Counted from the first letter of the stretch, positions 1 through 5,840 are shown. The stretch: 11,640 bases of DNA from an uncultured Collinsella sp. (GCA_902475825.1 CABSBA010000031.1:1-11640), one strand, 5' to 3'. Program-made: numbers and translations. The notes: generated from the letters alone by a model not told the origin.

Positions 1-203
1 ACGAGATTGTCTCGTCTACCGGTTTTGGCCTGACGGTTCACGGCATTCGTACGGCAACCTATAAAGTACGTTTTGGCGGGCATGCAACCGAACTGTATCT
101 GGAAGAACAGGCGCGCGAGCGACCGGATGGCTCGCAGGCCCATCTGATGCGTTGGTGGGTGTGGGCGTTCGACCGTACACTCGAGAGCGAGCGTCGCAGG
201 TAA
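1..203 (+). CDS. C-terminal fragment of an unrecognised protein
   Basis: An open frame enters from the left edge (first full codon at 3) and ends at TAA 201-203, giving the last 66 residues of a protein. The fragment is mixed in charge and carries a Trp-rich stretch (RWWVWAF) near its end, followed by a basic, charged tail (ESERRR). The stop is followed by about 80 bp of spacer before the next gene, and codon use resembles the neighbours, so I take it as a genuine gene end. No family is recognisable from this fragment and I assign no function. Confidence 0.55.
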   Translation, partial: EIVSSTGFGLTVHGIRTATYKVRFGGHATELYLEEQARERPDGSQAHLMRWWVWAFDRTLESERRR

Positions 204-220
204 GAGCGCGCGGCATTCGG

Positions 221-226
221 GTACAA
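221..226 (+). promoter_or_regulatory. Possible -10 element upstream of the BI-1 family gene
   Basis: TACAAT at 221-226 resembles a sigma-70-type -10 box and lies 57 bp before the ATG at 284. No good -35 hexamer is visible about 17 bp upstream. Similar GGGTAYNATGG sequences occur before the gene at 1118, which gives weak support for a shared promoter style. Confidence 0.3.
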
Positions 227-283
227 TGGCAGGAATCTTGTCACCTACGGCGCTGTCGTCGCGCTTTTTGAAAGGACGAAATT

Positions 284-979
284 ATGAACGATATTCAGGG
301 CTATCAGAACGGCCCCATCGAGACCGGCGCAGGCCGTGCCAAGGAGATGTCGCCGCGTGCGTACAACCTTGCCATGTCTGCCCTCATCTTCTTGGGCTTT
401 TGCGCCATGGGCGCCGGCGCCTACTTTACGAGCACCATGTCGTTTGCGCGCATTATGATGAGCGGCGCCGCCCTGCCGCTGGTTTTTGGCTCGTTTATTT
501 TGACCATCGTCGGTATCGTCATGATGTCGGCTGCTGCCAGCAAACAGTCCGTGGGCCTGTCGCTCGTGGGTTACGTGATCTTTGCGAGCACCTTTGGCCT
601 GACCGCGTCGTTTGGCCTTGCCAACTACGACCTGCCCACCATCAACACCGCTTTTATCGCCACCGCTGCTATCACCTTTGTCTTTGGCGCCTTGGGCGTG
701 ACGTTCTCCAAGTTTTTCCAGCGCGTATATGGCATCGGCTTTGGCATTCTGCTTGCCACGATTCTGGTCGAGATCGTGCTGATGTTCATGGGCGTTTCGC
801 AGTCCATCACCGACCTGATCGTGATCGTGGTGTTCGCCGGCTTCATCGGCTACGACACCTATGTGGCCACGACAGTGCCGCCCACGCTGCCCAACGCCGT
901 GCTCATGGCATCCAACCTGTTCGTGGACATCATCAACGTGTTCCTGCGCATTCTGAACATCCTTGGTCGTCGCGACTAG
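284..979 (+). CDS. Bax inhibitor-1 / YccA family membrane protein
   Basis: Integral membrane protein of 231 residues, the usual length for bacterial BI-1 (TMBIM/YetJ/YccA) proteins. A hydrophilic 25-residue N-terminus is followed by about seven hydrophobic segments near residues 27-48, 61-84, 89-110, 119-141, 147-169, 176-196 and 205-227. The C-terminal signature is clear: FAGFIGYDTY (184-193), then ASNLFVDIINVFLRIL. Asp191 and Asp215 are 24 residues apart, the same spacing as the pH-sensing Asp pair of Bacillus YetJ. Family members act as pH-sensitive calcium leak channels or bind membrane proteases; which applies here is not shown. The start is supported by AAAGGA at 271-276, seven bases before ATG. 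A strong terminator follows, so the gene is probably monocistronic. Confidence 0.9.
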   Translation: MNDIQGYQNGPIETGAGRAKEMSPRAYNLAMSALIFLGFCAMGAGAYFTSTMSFARIMMSGAALPLVFGSFILTIVGIVMMSAAASKQSVGLSLVGYVIFASTFGLTASFGLANYDLPTINTAFIATAAITFVFGALGVTFSKFFQRVYGIGFGILLATILVEIVLMFMGVSQSITDLIVIVVFAGFIGYDTYVATTVPPTLPNAVLMASNLFVDIINVFLRILNILGRRD

Positions 980-1022
980 TGCCAAATTGCAGCGGTGCTT
1001 GCCGCGCACACAATTCGATGCG

Positions 1023-1051
1023 AAAGGCGGTCCTTCGGGGCCGTCTTTTTT
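1023..1051 (+). terminator. Intrinsic terminator of the BI-1 family gene
   Basis: A GC-rich stem closes on a stable TTCG tetraloop (1034-1037). The left arm 1026-1033 pairs with 1038-1045 (8 bp, including two G-U pairs), and AAA at 1023-1025 can pair with the first bases of the T run 1046-1051. It lies 43 bp after the BI-1 gene stop and before the next ribosome binding site. Confidence 0.9.
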
Positions 1052-1064
1052 GTACACGGCGGGG

Positions 1065-1070
1065 TATCAT
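1065..1070 (+). promoter_or_regulatory. Possible -10 element upstream of the PARG-like gene
   Basis: TATCAT at 1065-1070 lies just past the preceding terminator and 47 bp before the ATG at 1118. The region 17 bp upstream is the terminator T run, with no convincing -35 box. The position after a terminator makes a promoter necessary somewhere here. Confidence 0.35.
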
Positions 1071-1117
1071 GGATGGGAAAAGCCGATAGCGGCAGAGACC
1101 GAGAAAGGTGACCACTT

Positions 1118-2251
1118 ATGGCAGACGTCGACAACAGGAACCGTAACCGCAGGTCCAATCGAACGGGTCAGCCCAATCCCAAGCGCGAGGCGCGTGCTAA
1201 GGCCGCTGAGCGCCATGTGGCGGCTGTGTCCGAGGCCTGCGCCAAGGACATTGAGCGCTCGCTTGCCGGCGTGCGCGAGTTCGATGGTATGCCTGCCGGA
1301 TTTGTCTCGGCGATAAAGGCCAAGGCCCAAGCGGCCGACGCTGCCGAGGAACAGGTTGCCGAGGAGTCTGAGGCCGCCGAGGTCGAGACCGCTGAGGTTG
1401 CGTCCGCCGAGACTGAGGTCACGGCCGAGCCTGCACCCGCAGAGGAGGCCGTGGATATCGAGTCCGCGCCTGCTGCCGAGGAGTCCGCTCCGGTCCTGCC
1501 CGAGGTCACCGTGCTCGACGTCTCTGCCACGCAGGCCATTCTGGATAACGGCCGAGGCTACGCGCAGTTCTGTGACATGGCCGTGCTCGCCTTTGCCTCG
1601 TTCACCAATCCGGGCGGTGGCTACATCCAGGGCTATCTGGGTCAGGAGGCCACGCTCTGTGCCGATTCGTATCTGTACAACGTACTCGATAAGCAGCGCA
1701 AATGGTACGGCGAGAACCGTCGCCGCAACATCAACTGCGAGCTTTACCGCAACCGTGCGCTGGTGGTGCCTGCGGTGCGCTTCGACCGCAAGCATGTGCA
1801 CGCCTATGCCGACGTAATCGTCGCCGCTGCACCCAACGCCAAGCGTGCTCGCCAGGAGTACCGCGTGAGCGACGACGCCTTGCTTGACGCCCTGCGCGAC
1901 CGCATTCGCTTTGTGCTTGCTATATGCGATGAGCTGGGCCGCGAGAAGCTCGTACTGGGTGCTTGGGGCTGCGACAACAACGGCTTTGACGCCGAGACCG
2001 TGGCCGAGCTCTTCCGTAAGGAGCTCGCGTCGGGCGACTTTAAGGTCAAGCAGGTCTTCTTTGCCGTGCCCTCTACGCGCTGGGACGAGGATTTTGCCAA
2101 GTTCGAGCACGTGCTGGCAAACTTCCCCGAGCGCAACGAGGAGTCCTATGCCCAGGTTGCCGCTCGCGCTGCGGCTGCTCGCGCCGCCGAGCAGGCCCAG
2201 GCTGCTGCCGAGGACGATGAGGACGAGGACGATTGGCGCAAGTACCTGTAA
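1118..2251 (+). CDS. Microbial-type PARG-like macrodomain protein (TIGR02452/DUF2263-like), divergent
   Basis: Protein of 377 residues related to microbial poly(ADP-ribose) glycohydrolases. Seen: a basic N-terminal helix (about 20-55), a low-complexity Ala/Glu segment (about 70-128), a strand with AVLAFASFTNPGGGYIQGYL (155-174), then LGQEATLCADSYLY, a second loop VLGAWGCDNNGFD (279-291), and a strand VFFAVPS. The tail (345-372) is Ala-rich then strongly acidic. Family members hydrolyse ADP-ribose polymers using GGG-X(6-8)-QEE, in which the second Glu is catalytic. Here GGG166-168 is followed by QEA (176-178), so that Glu is Ala. The later loop also departs from the usual GCGVFGND form. I infer an ADP-ribose-type ligand fold whose glycohydrolase activity is doubtful. 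The start is supported by AAAGGTG at 1104-1110, seven bases before ATG. Confidence 0.8.
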   Translation: MADVDNRNRNRRSNRTGQPNPKREARAKAAERHVAAVSEACAKDIERSLAGVREFDGMPAGFVSAIKAKAQAADAAEEQVAEESEAAEVETAEVASAETEVTAEPAPAEEAVDIESAPAAEESAPVLPEVTVLDVSATQAILDNGRGYAQFCDMAVLAFASFTNPGGGYIQGYLGQEATLCADSYLYNVLDKQRKWYGENRRRNINCELYRNRALVVPAVRFDRKHVHAYADVIVAAAPNAKRARQEYRVSDDALLDALRDRIRFVLAICDELGREKLVLGAWGCDNNGFDAETVAELFRKELASGDFKVKQVFFAVPSTRWDEDFAKFEHVLANFPERNEESYAQVAARAAAARAAEQAQAAAEDDEDEDDWRKYL

Positions 2252-2276
2252 TCGGTACGTGCCGACAGATAGGTCG

Positions 2277-2334
2277 AGCCGGCGGGAGGGTTCCTCTCTG
2301 AATACAAGGTGAGGCCTGCTCCCGTCGGCTTTTT
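2277..2334 (+). terminator. Probable terminator with long branched loop between the PARG-like and esterase genes
   Basis: The arm 2277-2288 pairs with 2319-2330 over 12 bp with one G-U pair, followed by T residues through 2334. The 30-base loop can form an inner CCTC/GAGG pairing (2293-2296 with 2311-2314). It starts 26 bp after the stop at 2251 and ends just before the ribosome binding site of the next gene. A terminator for the upstream gene is the simplest reading; a leader element controlling the esterase gene is possible. Confidence 0.65.
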
Positions 2335-2353
2335 ACTAAAGGAAGGGCTTACG

Positions 2354-2995
2354 ATGAAAAACGTTCTGTGCTTTGGCGACAGCAATACCTATGGCTACGA
2401 TCCGGCAGGTATGCGCGACGGCACCGCGGTGCGCTATGAGCAGGATGTGCGCTGGTGCGGCGTGGCACAGCGTGACCTGGGCGAGAGCTGGCATGTGATT
2501 GAGGAGGGGCTCAACGGCCGCACGACGGTGCGCGACGATATGTGCCATCTGGATACCAATCTCAACGGCATTCGTGCGTTGCCGATGCTGCTCGAGGCCC
2601 ATAAGCCGCTGGATGCGATCGTGATTATGCTGGGCACCAACGACTGCAAGACGGTCTTTAGCGTGGGTGCTGCCGATATCGCTGACGGTGCCATGGCGCT
2701 GATTCGCACCGTCCGCGCGTTTCCCTGGACCGAAGCCGCGCCCTGCCCGCGTATCAAGATTAAGCCGCAGATCGCCGACGTATATATGACCGATTTTGAC
2801 GAGCATTCCGTAGAAGCCTCGGAACATTTTGGTGAGTACTACGCGCATGTGGCTGAGCAGTTTGGCTGCGACTTTTTGAATGCCGCCGATTTTGCCGAGC
2901 CGGGCGATATCGATTATCTGCACATGATGCCGGAAAGCCACGAGAGCCTCGGCCATGCCGTGGCAGCCAAGCTCAAAGAGATGCTCGGAGAGTAG
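2354..2995 (+). CDS. SGNH/GDSL hydrolase, arylesterase/acyltransferase (MsAcT-like) subfamily
   Basis: Serine esterase of 213 residues. Block I is LCFGDSNTYGY (5-15) with nucleophile Ser10; block II is IEEGLNGRTT (49-58); block III is IMLGTNDCK (91-99) with Asn96; block V is DYLH (187-190), giving Asp187 and His190. The overall pattern, including DVRWCGV and HKPLDAIVIMLGTND, closely follows the Mycobacterium smegmatis arylesterase/acyltransferase MsAcT as I recall it. Likely reaction: hydrolysis or transfer of short acyl groups from esters; the natural substrate cannot be read from sequence. No signal peptide is visible, so it is probably cytoplasmic. ATG 2354 is chosen over the in-frame ATG 2309 because GGAAGGG lies six bases before it and residue 1 then begins the conserved strand. 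No clear terminator follows; the repeat array does. Confidence 0.88.
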   Translation: MKNVLCFGDSNTYGYDPAGMRDGTAVRYEQDVRWCGVAQRDLGESWHVIEEGLNGRTTVRDDMCHLDTNLNGIRALPMLLEAHKPLDAIVIMLGTNDCKTVFSVGAADIADGAMALIRTVRAFPWTEAAPCPRIKIKPQIADVYMTDFDEHSVEASEHFGEYYAHVAEQFGCDFLNAADFAEPGDIDYLHMMPESHESLGHAVAAKLKEMLGE

Positions 2996-3048
2996 TACGG
3001 CCCAAAGCAGTACAAAAGTTCCCCTTGCGGTGGCTTGTTTCGTTGGTT

Positions 3049-3269
3049 TGTCTTGATCTGTAACAGCTGTAAGGCCGAAAACGGGCTAGATGTTACAGAT
3101 TGAGATTATTTAGGTCGATATCGGTCGTTTGTCTCGATCTGTAACATCTAGGGTCGATTTTGCCGAGTTACTGTTACAGATCGAGACATTCCTCTCAGTG
3201 GAATTTGAATGTCTCAATCTGTAACAGGTGGGCCGAAAAAATGGACTCTAACTGTTACAGATCGAGATG
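3049..3269. repeat. Array of six alternating inverted copies of a 17-20 bp repeat
   Basis: The core TGTCTCGATCTGTAACA occurs six times, alternating in orientation: forward at 3049-3065, 3130-3146 and 3210-3226; reverse at 3091-3107, 3172-3188 and 3253-3269. Forward-to-reverse offsets are 42, 42 and 43 bp and the period is about 81 bp. Arms facing each other across the short spacers match further: 3086-3105 with 3132-3151 (19 of 20) and 3171-3190 with 3208-3227 (19 of 20). The intervening segments also share a GGYCGAWWWW core (around 3073, 3152 and 3231). The array sits between the 3' ends of two converging genes, like REP/BIME elements in other bacteria. Alternating orientation and short variable spacers argue against CRISPR. 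No associated transposase is present in the window. Confidence 0.85.
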
Positions 3270-3277
3270 TTTGTGGG

Positions 3278-3314
3278 AACCGCCACAAAGGTGCCTGTCC
3301 CCTTTGTGGCGGTT
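3278..3314. repeat. Perfect 14-bp hairpin, REP-like or bidirectional 3'-end element
   Basis: AACCGCCACAAAGG (3278-3291) is followed by a 9-base loop and its exact complement at 3301-3314. It lies 12 bp before the thiD stop codon at 3326 and directly after the six-arm array. Neither strand has a good T run after the stem, so it is not a standard intrinsic terminator, although it could act as a weak one or protect 3' ends of the converging transcripts. Confidence 0.8.
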
Positions 3315-3325
3315 TGGGATGGGGC

Positions 3326-4156
3326 TTAGTACTGCCACATGTGGTTGACGGGGCCGGAGCCTTTGCCCATGTCAAAGCCAGCGGCGAGAGCACCCGTTAG
3401 GTAGGCCTTGCCGGCGTTGACGGCATCGGCAAGATCCATGCCCTGGGCCAGCGCGCAGGCGATGGCGGACGAAAGCGTACAGCCAGTACCGTGCGTGTTG
3501 CCGGTCTCGATGCGCTTGTGGCGGAACCACGTGGTGAGCGGATCGCCCAGATGGTTGCCCTCGTCATCGAGCGGCGCGGGCTCTGCTAGCACATCGTTGG
3601 CCTCGTTGACAAAATGCCCGCCCTTAACGAGAGACGCGCAGCCAAAGCGACGGGTGAGAAGCATGGCGGCATTTTGCTGCGTGCGCTCGGAATCGACCTC
3701 ATAATCGAGCAGCGCCATGGCCTCGGGAATGTTGGGCGTGATAACGGTCGCCAGCGGGAACAGGCGGCGGGTGAGTGTCTCAGCGGCATCCTCGGCAATG
3801 AGGCGAGCACCCGAGGTGGCGACCATGACGGGGTCGACGACGATATTTTGTGCGTCCCAGGCGCTCAAGCGGTCGGCGATAACCTCGATAATCTCGGCAG
3901 AGGAAACCATGCCGATCTTGACGGCGCTGGGTCGAATATCGTCAAAAACGGCATCGATCTGCGCTGCGACAATATCCGGGGAGATGTTCTGCACGGCGGT
4001 AACGCCCAGTGTGTTTTGCGCTGTGATGGCTGTGATGGCCGTCTCGGCATACAGGCGGTGCGCCGTGATGGTCTTGATGTCGGCCTGAATGCCGGCGCCA
4101 CCGCTGGAATCGGATCCTGCGATGGATAGAACGGCGGGTACCTTACTGCGATCCAT
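3326..4156 (-). CDS. thiD: Hydroxymethylpyrimidine (phosphate) kinase ThiD
   Basis: Ribokinase-fold kinase of 276 residues, near the usual length of about 266. It phosphorylates HMP and HMP-P to HMP-PP in the cytoplasm, supplying the pyrimidine half of thiamine. Seen: substrate-binding SIAGSDSSGGAGIQADIKT (11-29), TAQNT (45-49), KIGMV (80-84), VVDPVMVATSG (106-116), and the anion-hole/catalytic GTGCTLSS (223-230) with Cys226. The ATG at 4156 is preceded by AAGGGAG (4162-4168, five-base spacing). It lies 178 bp downstream of thiC on the same strand and appears to have its own -10 box. No second TPP aptamer precedes it. The frame is complete, with no ThiE fusion. Confidence 0.95.
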   Translation of the reverse strand: MDRSKVPAVLSIAGSDSSGGAGIQADIKTITAHRLYAETAITAITAQNTLGVTAVQNISPDIVAAQIDAVFDDIRPSAVKIGMVSSAEIIEVIADRLSAWDAQNIVVDPVMVATSGARLIAEDAAETLTRRLFPLATVITPNIPEAMALLDYEVDSERTQQNAAMLLTRRFGCASLVKGGHFVNEANDVLAEPAPLDDEGNHLGDPLTTWFRHKRIETGNTHGTGCTLSSAIACALAQGMDLADAVNAGKAYLTGALAAGFDMGKGSGPVNHMWQY

Positions 4157-4202
4157 GTTCGCTCCCTTGTTCGGTCGGATTCAAATGGGTCTTTAAGTCT
4201 GC

Positions 4203-4208
4203 ATTATA
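4203..4208 (-). promoter_or_regulatory. Candidate thiD promoter -10 (TATAAT)
   Basis: A perfect TATAAT is read on the minus strand at 4208-4203, about 46 bp before the thiD ATG. The -35 region is poor and is occupied by a GC-rich palindrome, GCCCGGG at 4214-4220 with CCCGGGC at 4237-4243. That could form a hairpin or bind a regulator, or could be a weak end to the thiC transcript. Upstream lie two direct 8-bp repeats at 4262-4279. Confidence 0.5.
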
Positions 4209-4261
4209 AAGTTGCCCGGGCCGGCTGTATTCCGAACCCGGGCGGGCGATGCAATCTTTAC

Positions 4262-4279
4262 GCAAATGTAAGCAAATGT
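4262..4279. repeat. Two direct GCAAATGT repeats 10 bp apart
   Basis: GCAAATGT occurs at 4262-4269 and 4272-4279, exactly one helical turn apart. They lie about 55-75 bp upstream of the candidate thiD -10 box. The spacing suits a tandem protein-binding site, but nothing identifies a regulator. Confidence 0.35.
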
Positions 4280-4296
4280 TCACGCGTCAACAATTG

Positions 4297-4382
4297 TCGA
4301 ACACCTTGTTACCGATTGTGGCTTCGGTGACGCGTTAGTCCTCCATGCCGAGATCGATCGTCGTACCCTCGAACACCTTGTT
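4297..4382 (-). repeat. 14-bp direct repeat linking the thiC tail and its downstream spacer
   Basis: The 14-mer TCGAACACCTTGTT (plus-strand reading) occurs inside thiC at 4369-4382 and again past the stop at 4297-4310. The offset is exactly 72 bp, or 24 codons. In thiC it encodes the NKVF of VNKVFEG. After the stop, the same frame reads RVTEATIGNKVFDNC and then stops at TGA 4289-4287. Similarity outside the 14 bp is weak. Confidence 0.6.
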
Positions 4383-5669
4383 GACGGTGCGGACGGCGCA
4401 CATCTTGCCGCACATGGTGCAGGTGCCCTCGGTGGCAGCGGGGGATTCCTCGTAGCGCTTCTTACCGGTGACCGGGTCGAGAGCGCACTTCCACATGGCG
4501 TCCCAGTCGAGCTTACGGCGTGCCTGGCCCATCTTGTCATCCATGTCGCGGGCGTGCGGCACCTTCTTGGCGATGTCGGCGGCGTGTGCGGCGATCTTGG
4601 TGGCCATGAGGCCATCGAGCACGTCCTGGGCGTTGGGCAGGCACAGGTGCTCGGCCGGCGTCACGTAGCACAGGAAGTCGGCACCGGAGCTGGCGGAGAT
4701 GGCGCCGCCGATGGCAGCGGTGATGTGGTCGTAGCCCACGCCGATATCGGTCACCAGCGGCCCCAGCACATAGAACGGGGCGTTGTGGCACAGGCGCTTC
4801 TGCAACTTCATGTTGGCGGCGATCTCGTCGAGCGCCATGTGACCCGGGCCTTCGACCATAACCTGGACGCCGGCGGCCCAAGCGCGCTTGCACAGCTTGC
4901 CCAGCTCGATCATCTCGGCGGTCTCGGTTGCGTCGTTGGAGTCGTAGAGGCAGCCCGGGCGGCAGGAGTCGCCGAGCGAGATCGTCACGTCGTATTCGTG
5001 ACAGATCTCGAGCACCTCGTCGTAGAACTCGTAGAAGGGGTTCTCGTTACCGGTGACTTCCATCCAGCCAAACAGCAGCGAGCCGCCGCGACTGACGATG
5101 TTCATGAGGCGGCCGGTCTCCTTAAAGGTTTTGATGACCGACTTGTTGATGCCGCAGTGGATGGTCATAAAGTCCACGCCGTCCTCGGCATGAGCGCGCA
5201 CGACCTCGAGCAGATCGTCCTTGGTGAGCTTGACCAGCGGCTTTTCCATGTAGCCGATGGCGTCATACATGGGGACGGTGCCCACCATAAGCGGCGTCTC
5301 GTCGATGAGCTGCTGGCGGAACTGGCGCGTCTTGCCCGAGTTGGAGAGGTCCATGATTGCGTCGGCGCCAAAGTCCTCGGCGATCTTGACCTTCTTCCAC
5401 TCCTCGGCGGCATCGGCCTTGTCGCCCGAGATGCCCAGGTTGACGTTGACCTTGGTGGACAGGCCCTCGCCGACACCAAAGGCGCGCATGCCCTTTTTGA
5501 TATGCACGATGTTGGCGGGAATGGCGATGCGGCCGTCTGCCACGCGCTCGCGGATGTACTCGGGGTCGCGATGCTCGCGCTCGGCAACCTCCTTCATCTG
5601 CGGCGTGATCTGCCCGGCGCGGGCGAAGTCGATTTGCGTGACGAGCTTGGGCTCGGTCTGTGTGCTCAT
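4335..5669 (-). CDS. thiC: Phosphomethylpyrimidine synthase ThiC (HMP-P synthase)
   Basis: Radical SAM enzyme that rearranges aminoimidazole ribotide to HMP-P, the committed step of the thiamine pyrimidine branch. With start 5669 it has 444 residues, the short ThiC form rather than the roughly 600-residue enterobacterial form. Motifs seen: GVGEGLSTKVNVNLGISGD, SRGGSLLFGWM, SLGDSCRPGC, VMVEGPGHM, and a C-terminal cluster motif CTMCGKMC with Cys417, Cys420 and Cys424. The Cys spacing is CX2CX3C instead of the CX2CX4C of E. coli; I believe this is normal for short ThiC. ATG 5669 is chosen because AAGGGAG (5678-5684) lies eight bases upstream. The in-frame ATG at 5693 lies inside the TPP aptamer and has no binding site. 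Expression should fall when TPP is abundant. Confidence 0.97.
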   Translation of the reverse strand: MSTQTEPKLVTQIDFARAGQITPQMKEVAEREHRDPEYIRERVADGRIAIPANIVHIKKGMRAFGVGEGLSTKVNVNLGISGDKADAAEEWKKVKIAEDFGADAIMDLSNSGKTRQFRQQLIDETPLMVGTVPMYDAIGYMEKPLVKLTKDDLLEVVRAHAEDGVDFMTIHCGINKSVIKTFKETGRLMNIVSRGGSLLFGWMEVTGNENPFYEFYDEVLEICHEYDVTISLGDSCRPGCLYDSNDATETAEMIELGKLCKRAWAAGVQVMVEGPGHMALDEIAANMKLQKRLCHNAPFYVLGPLVTDIGVGYDHITAAIGGAISASSGADFLCYVTPAEHLCLPNAQDVLDGLMATKIAAHAADIAKKVPHARDMDDKMGQARRKLDWDAMWKCALDPVTGKKRYEESPAATEGTCTMCGKMCAVRTVNKVFEGTTIDLGMED

Positions 5670-5677
5670 TGGCACGG

Positions 5678-5770
5678 CTCCCTTCGTTGGCATTACCCAT
5701 ATCAGGTTTGCGGGTCAGGGCGGGCGCGCCCAGTCTCAGCCTACCGTCTTGTCCTGCAAGCTCCCCGTTT
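5678..5770 (-). promoter_or_regulatory. TPP riboswitch (THI element) in the thiC leader
   Basis: Read on the minus strand, the conserved aptamer blocks occur in order: CGGGGAGC (5767-5760), GGCTGAGA, ACCCGCAAACCTGAT, then ATGGGTAATGCCAACGAAGG ending at the ribosome binding site. GGG pairs with CCC to form P2, CTTG/CAAG can form the P3 arm, GGGCG/CGCCC forms an extra arm after GAGA, and TGG/CCA closes the GTAATG loop. The 3' conserved block GAAGGGAG contains the thiC Shine-Dalgarno (5678-5684), which suggests that TPP binding blocks translation initiation directly. I could not pair a convincing extended P1 helix. No terminator lies between the aptamer and the ATG. Confidence 0.95.
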
Positions 5771-5784
5771 ATGTGGTGGGCTCA

Positions 5785-5790
5785 AGTATA
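5785..5790 (-). promoter_or_regulatory. Candidate thiC promoter -10 (TATACT)
   Basis: TATACT is read on the minus strand at 5790-5785, about 15 bp ahead of the TPP aptamer, so a transcript starting near 5778 would include the whole riboswitch. The -35 region is not distinctive. Confidence 0.55.
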
Positions 5791-5840
5791 GCCTGAATGG
5801 GTACGATTGACGCGATGAGCATGCCCGTGGGGAGGCGAAC

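Noticed and set aside
3049..3269. Regularly spaced repeats that could suggest a CRISPR array
   Set aside because: The copies alternate in orientation, the repeats are only 17-20 bp, the spacers share sequence with each other, and no cas genes are nearby.
4214..4243. GC-rich hairpin as the thiC terminator
   Set aside because: The stem (GCCCGGG/CCCGGGC) is followed on the minus strand by AACTTTA rather than a T run, and it overlaps the likely thiD promoter.
4157..4334. Second TPP riboswitch ahead of thiD
   Set aside because: None of the conserved CTGAGA, CCTGAT or TAATGCC aptamer blocks is present.
4282..4335. ACGCGTCA...TGACGCGT inverted repeat around the thiC stop
   Set aside because: Only 8 bp with a 38-base separation and no supporting feature; a chance match is likely in GC-rich DNA.
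5670..5693. Upstream thiC start at 5693 (eight extra residues)
   Set aside because: That ATG lies within the TPP aptamer core and has no ribosome binding site; ATG 5669 follows AAGGGAG by eight bases.
4554..5810. Long plus-strand open frame (418 codons) opposite thiC
   Set aside because: It is a mirror of a confidently identified conserved gene in GC-rich DNA; its translation is His/Gly/Val/Asp-rich with no family features.
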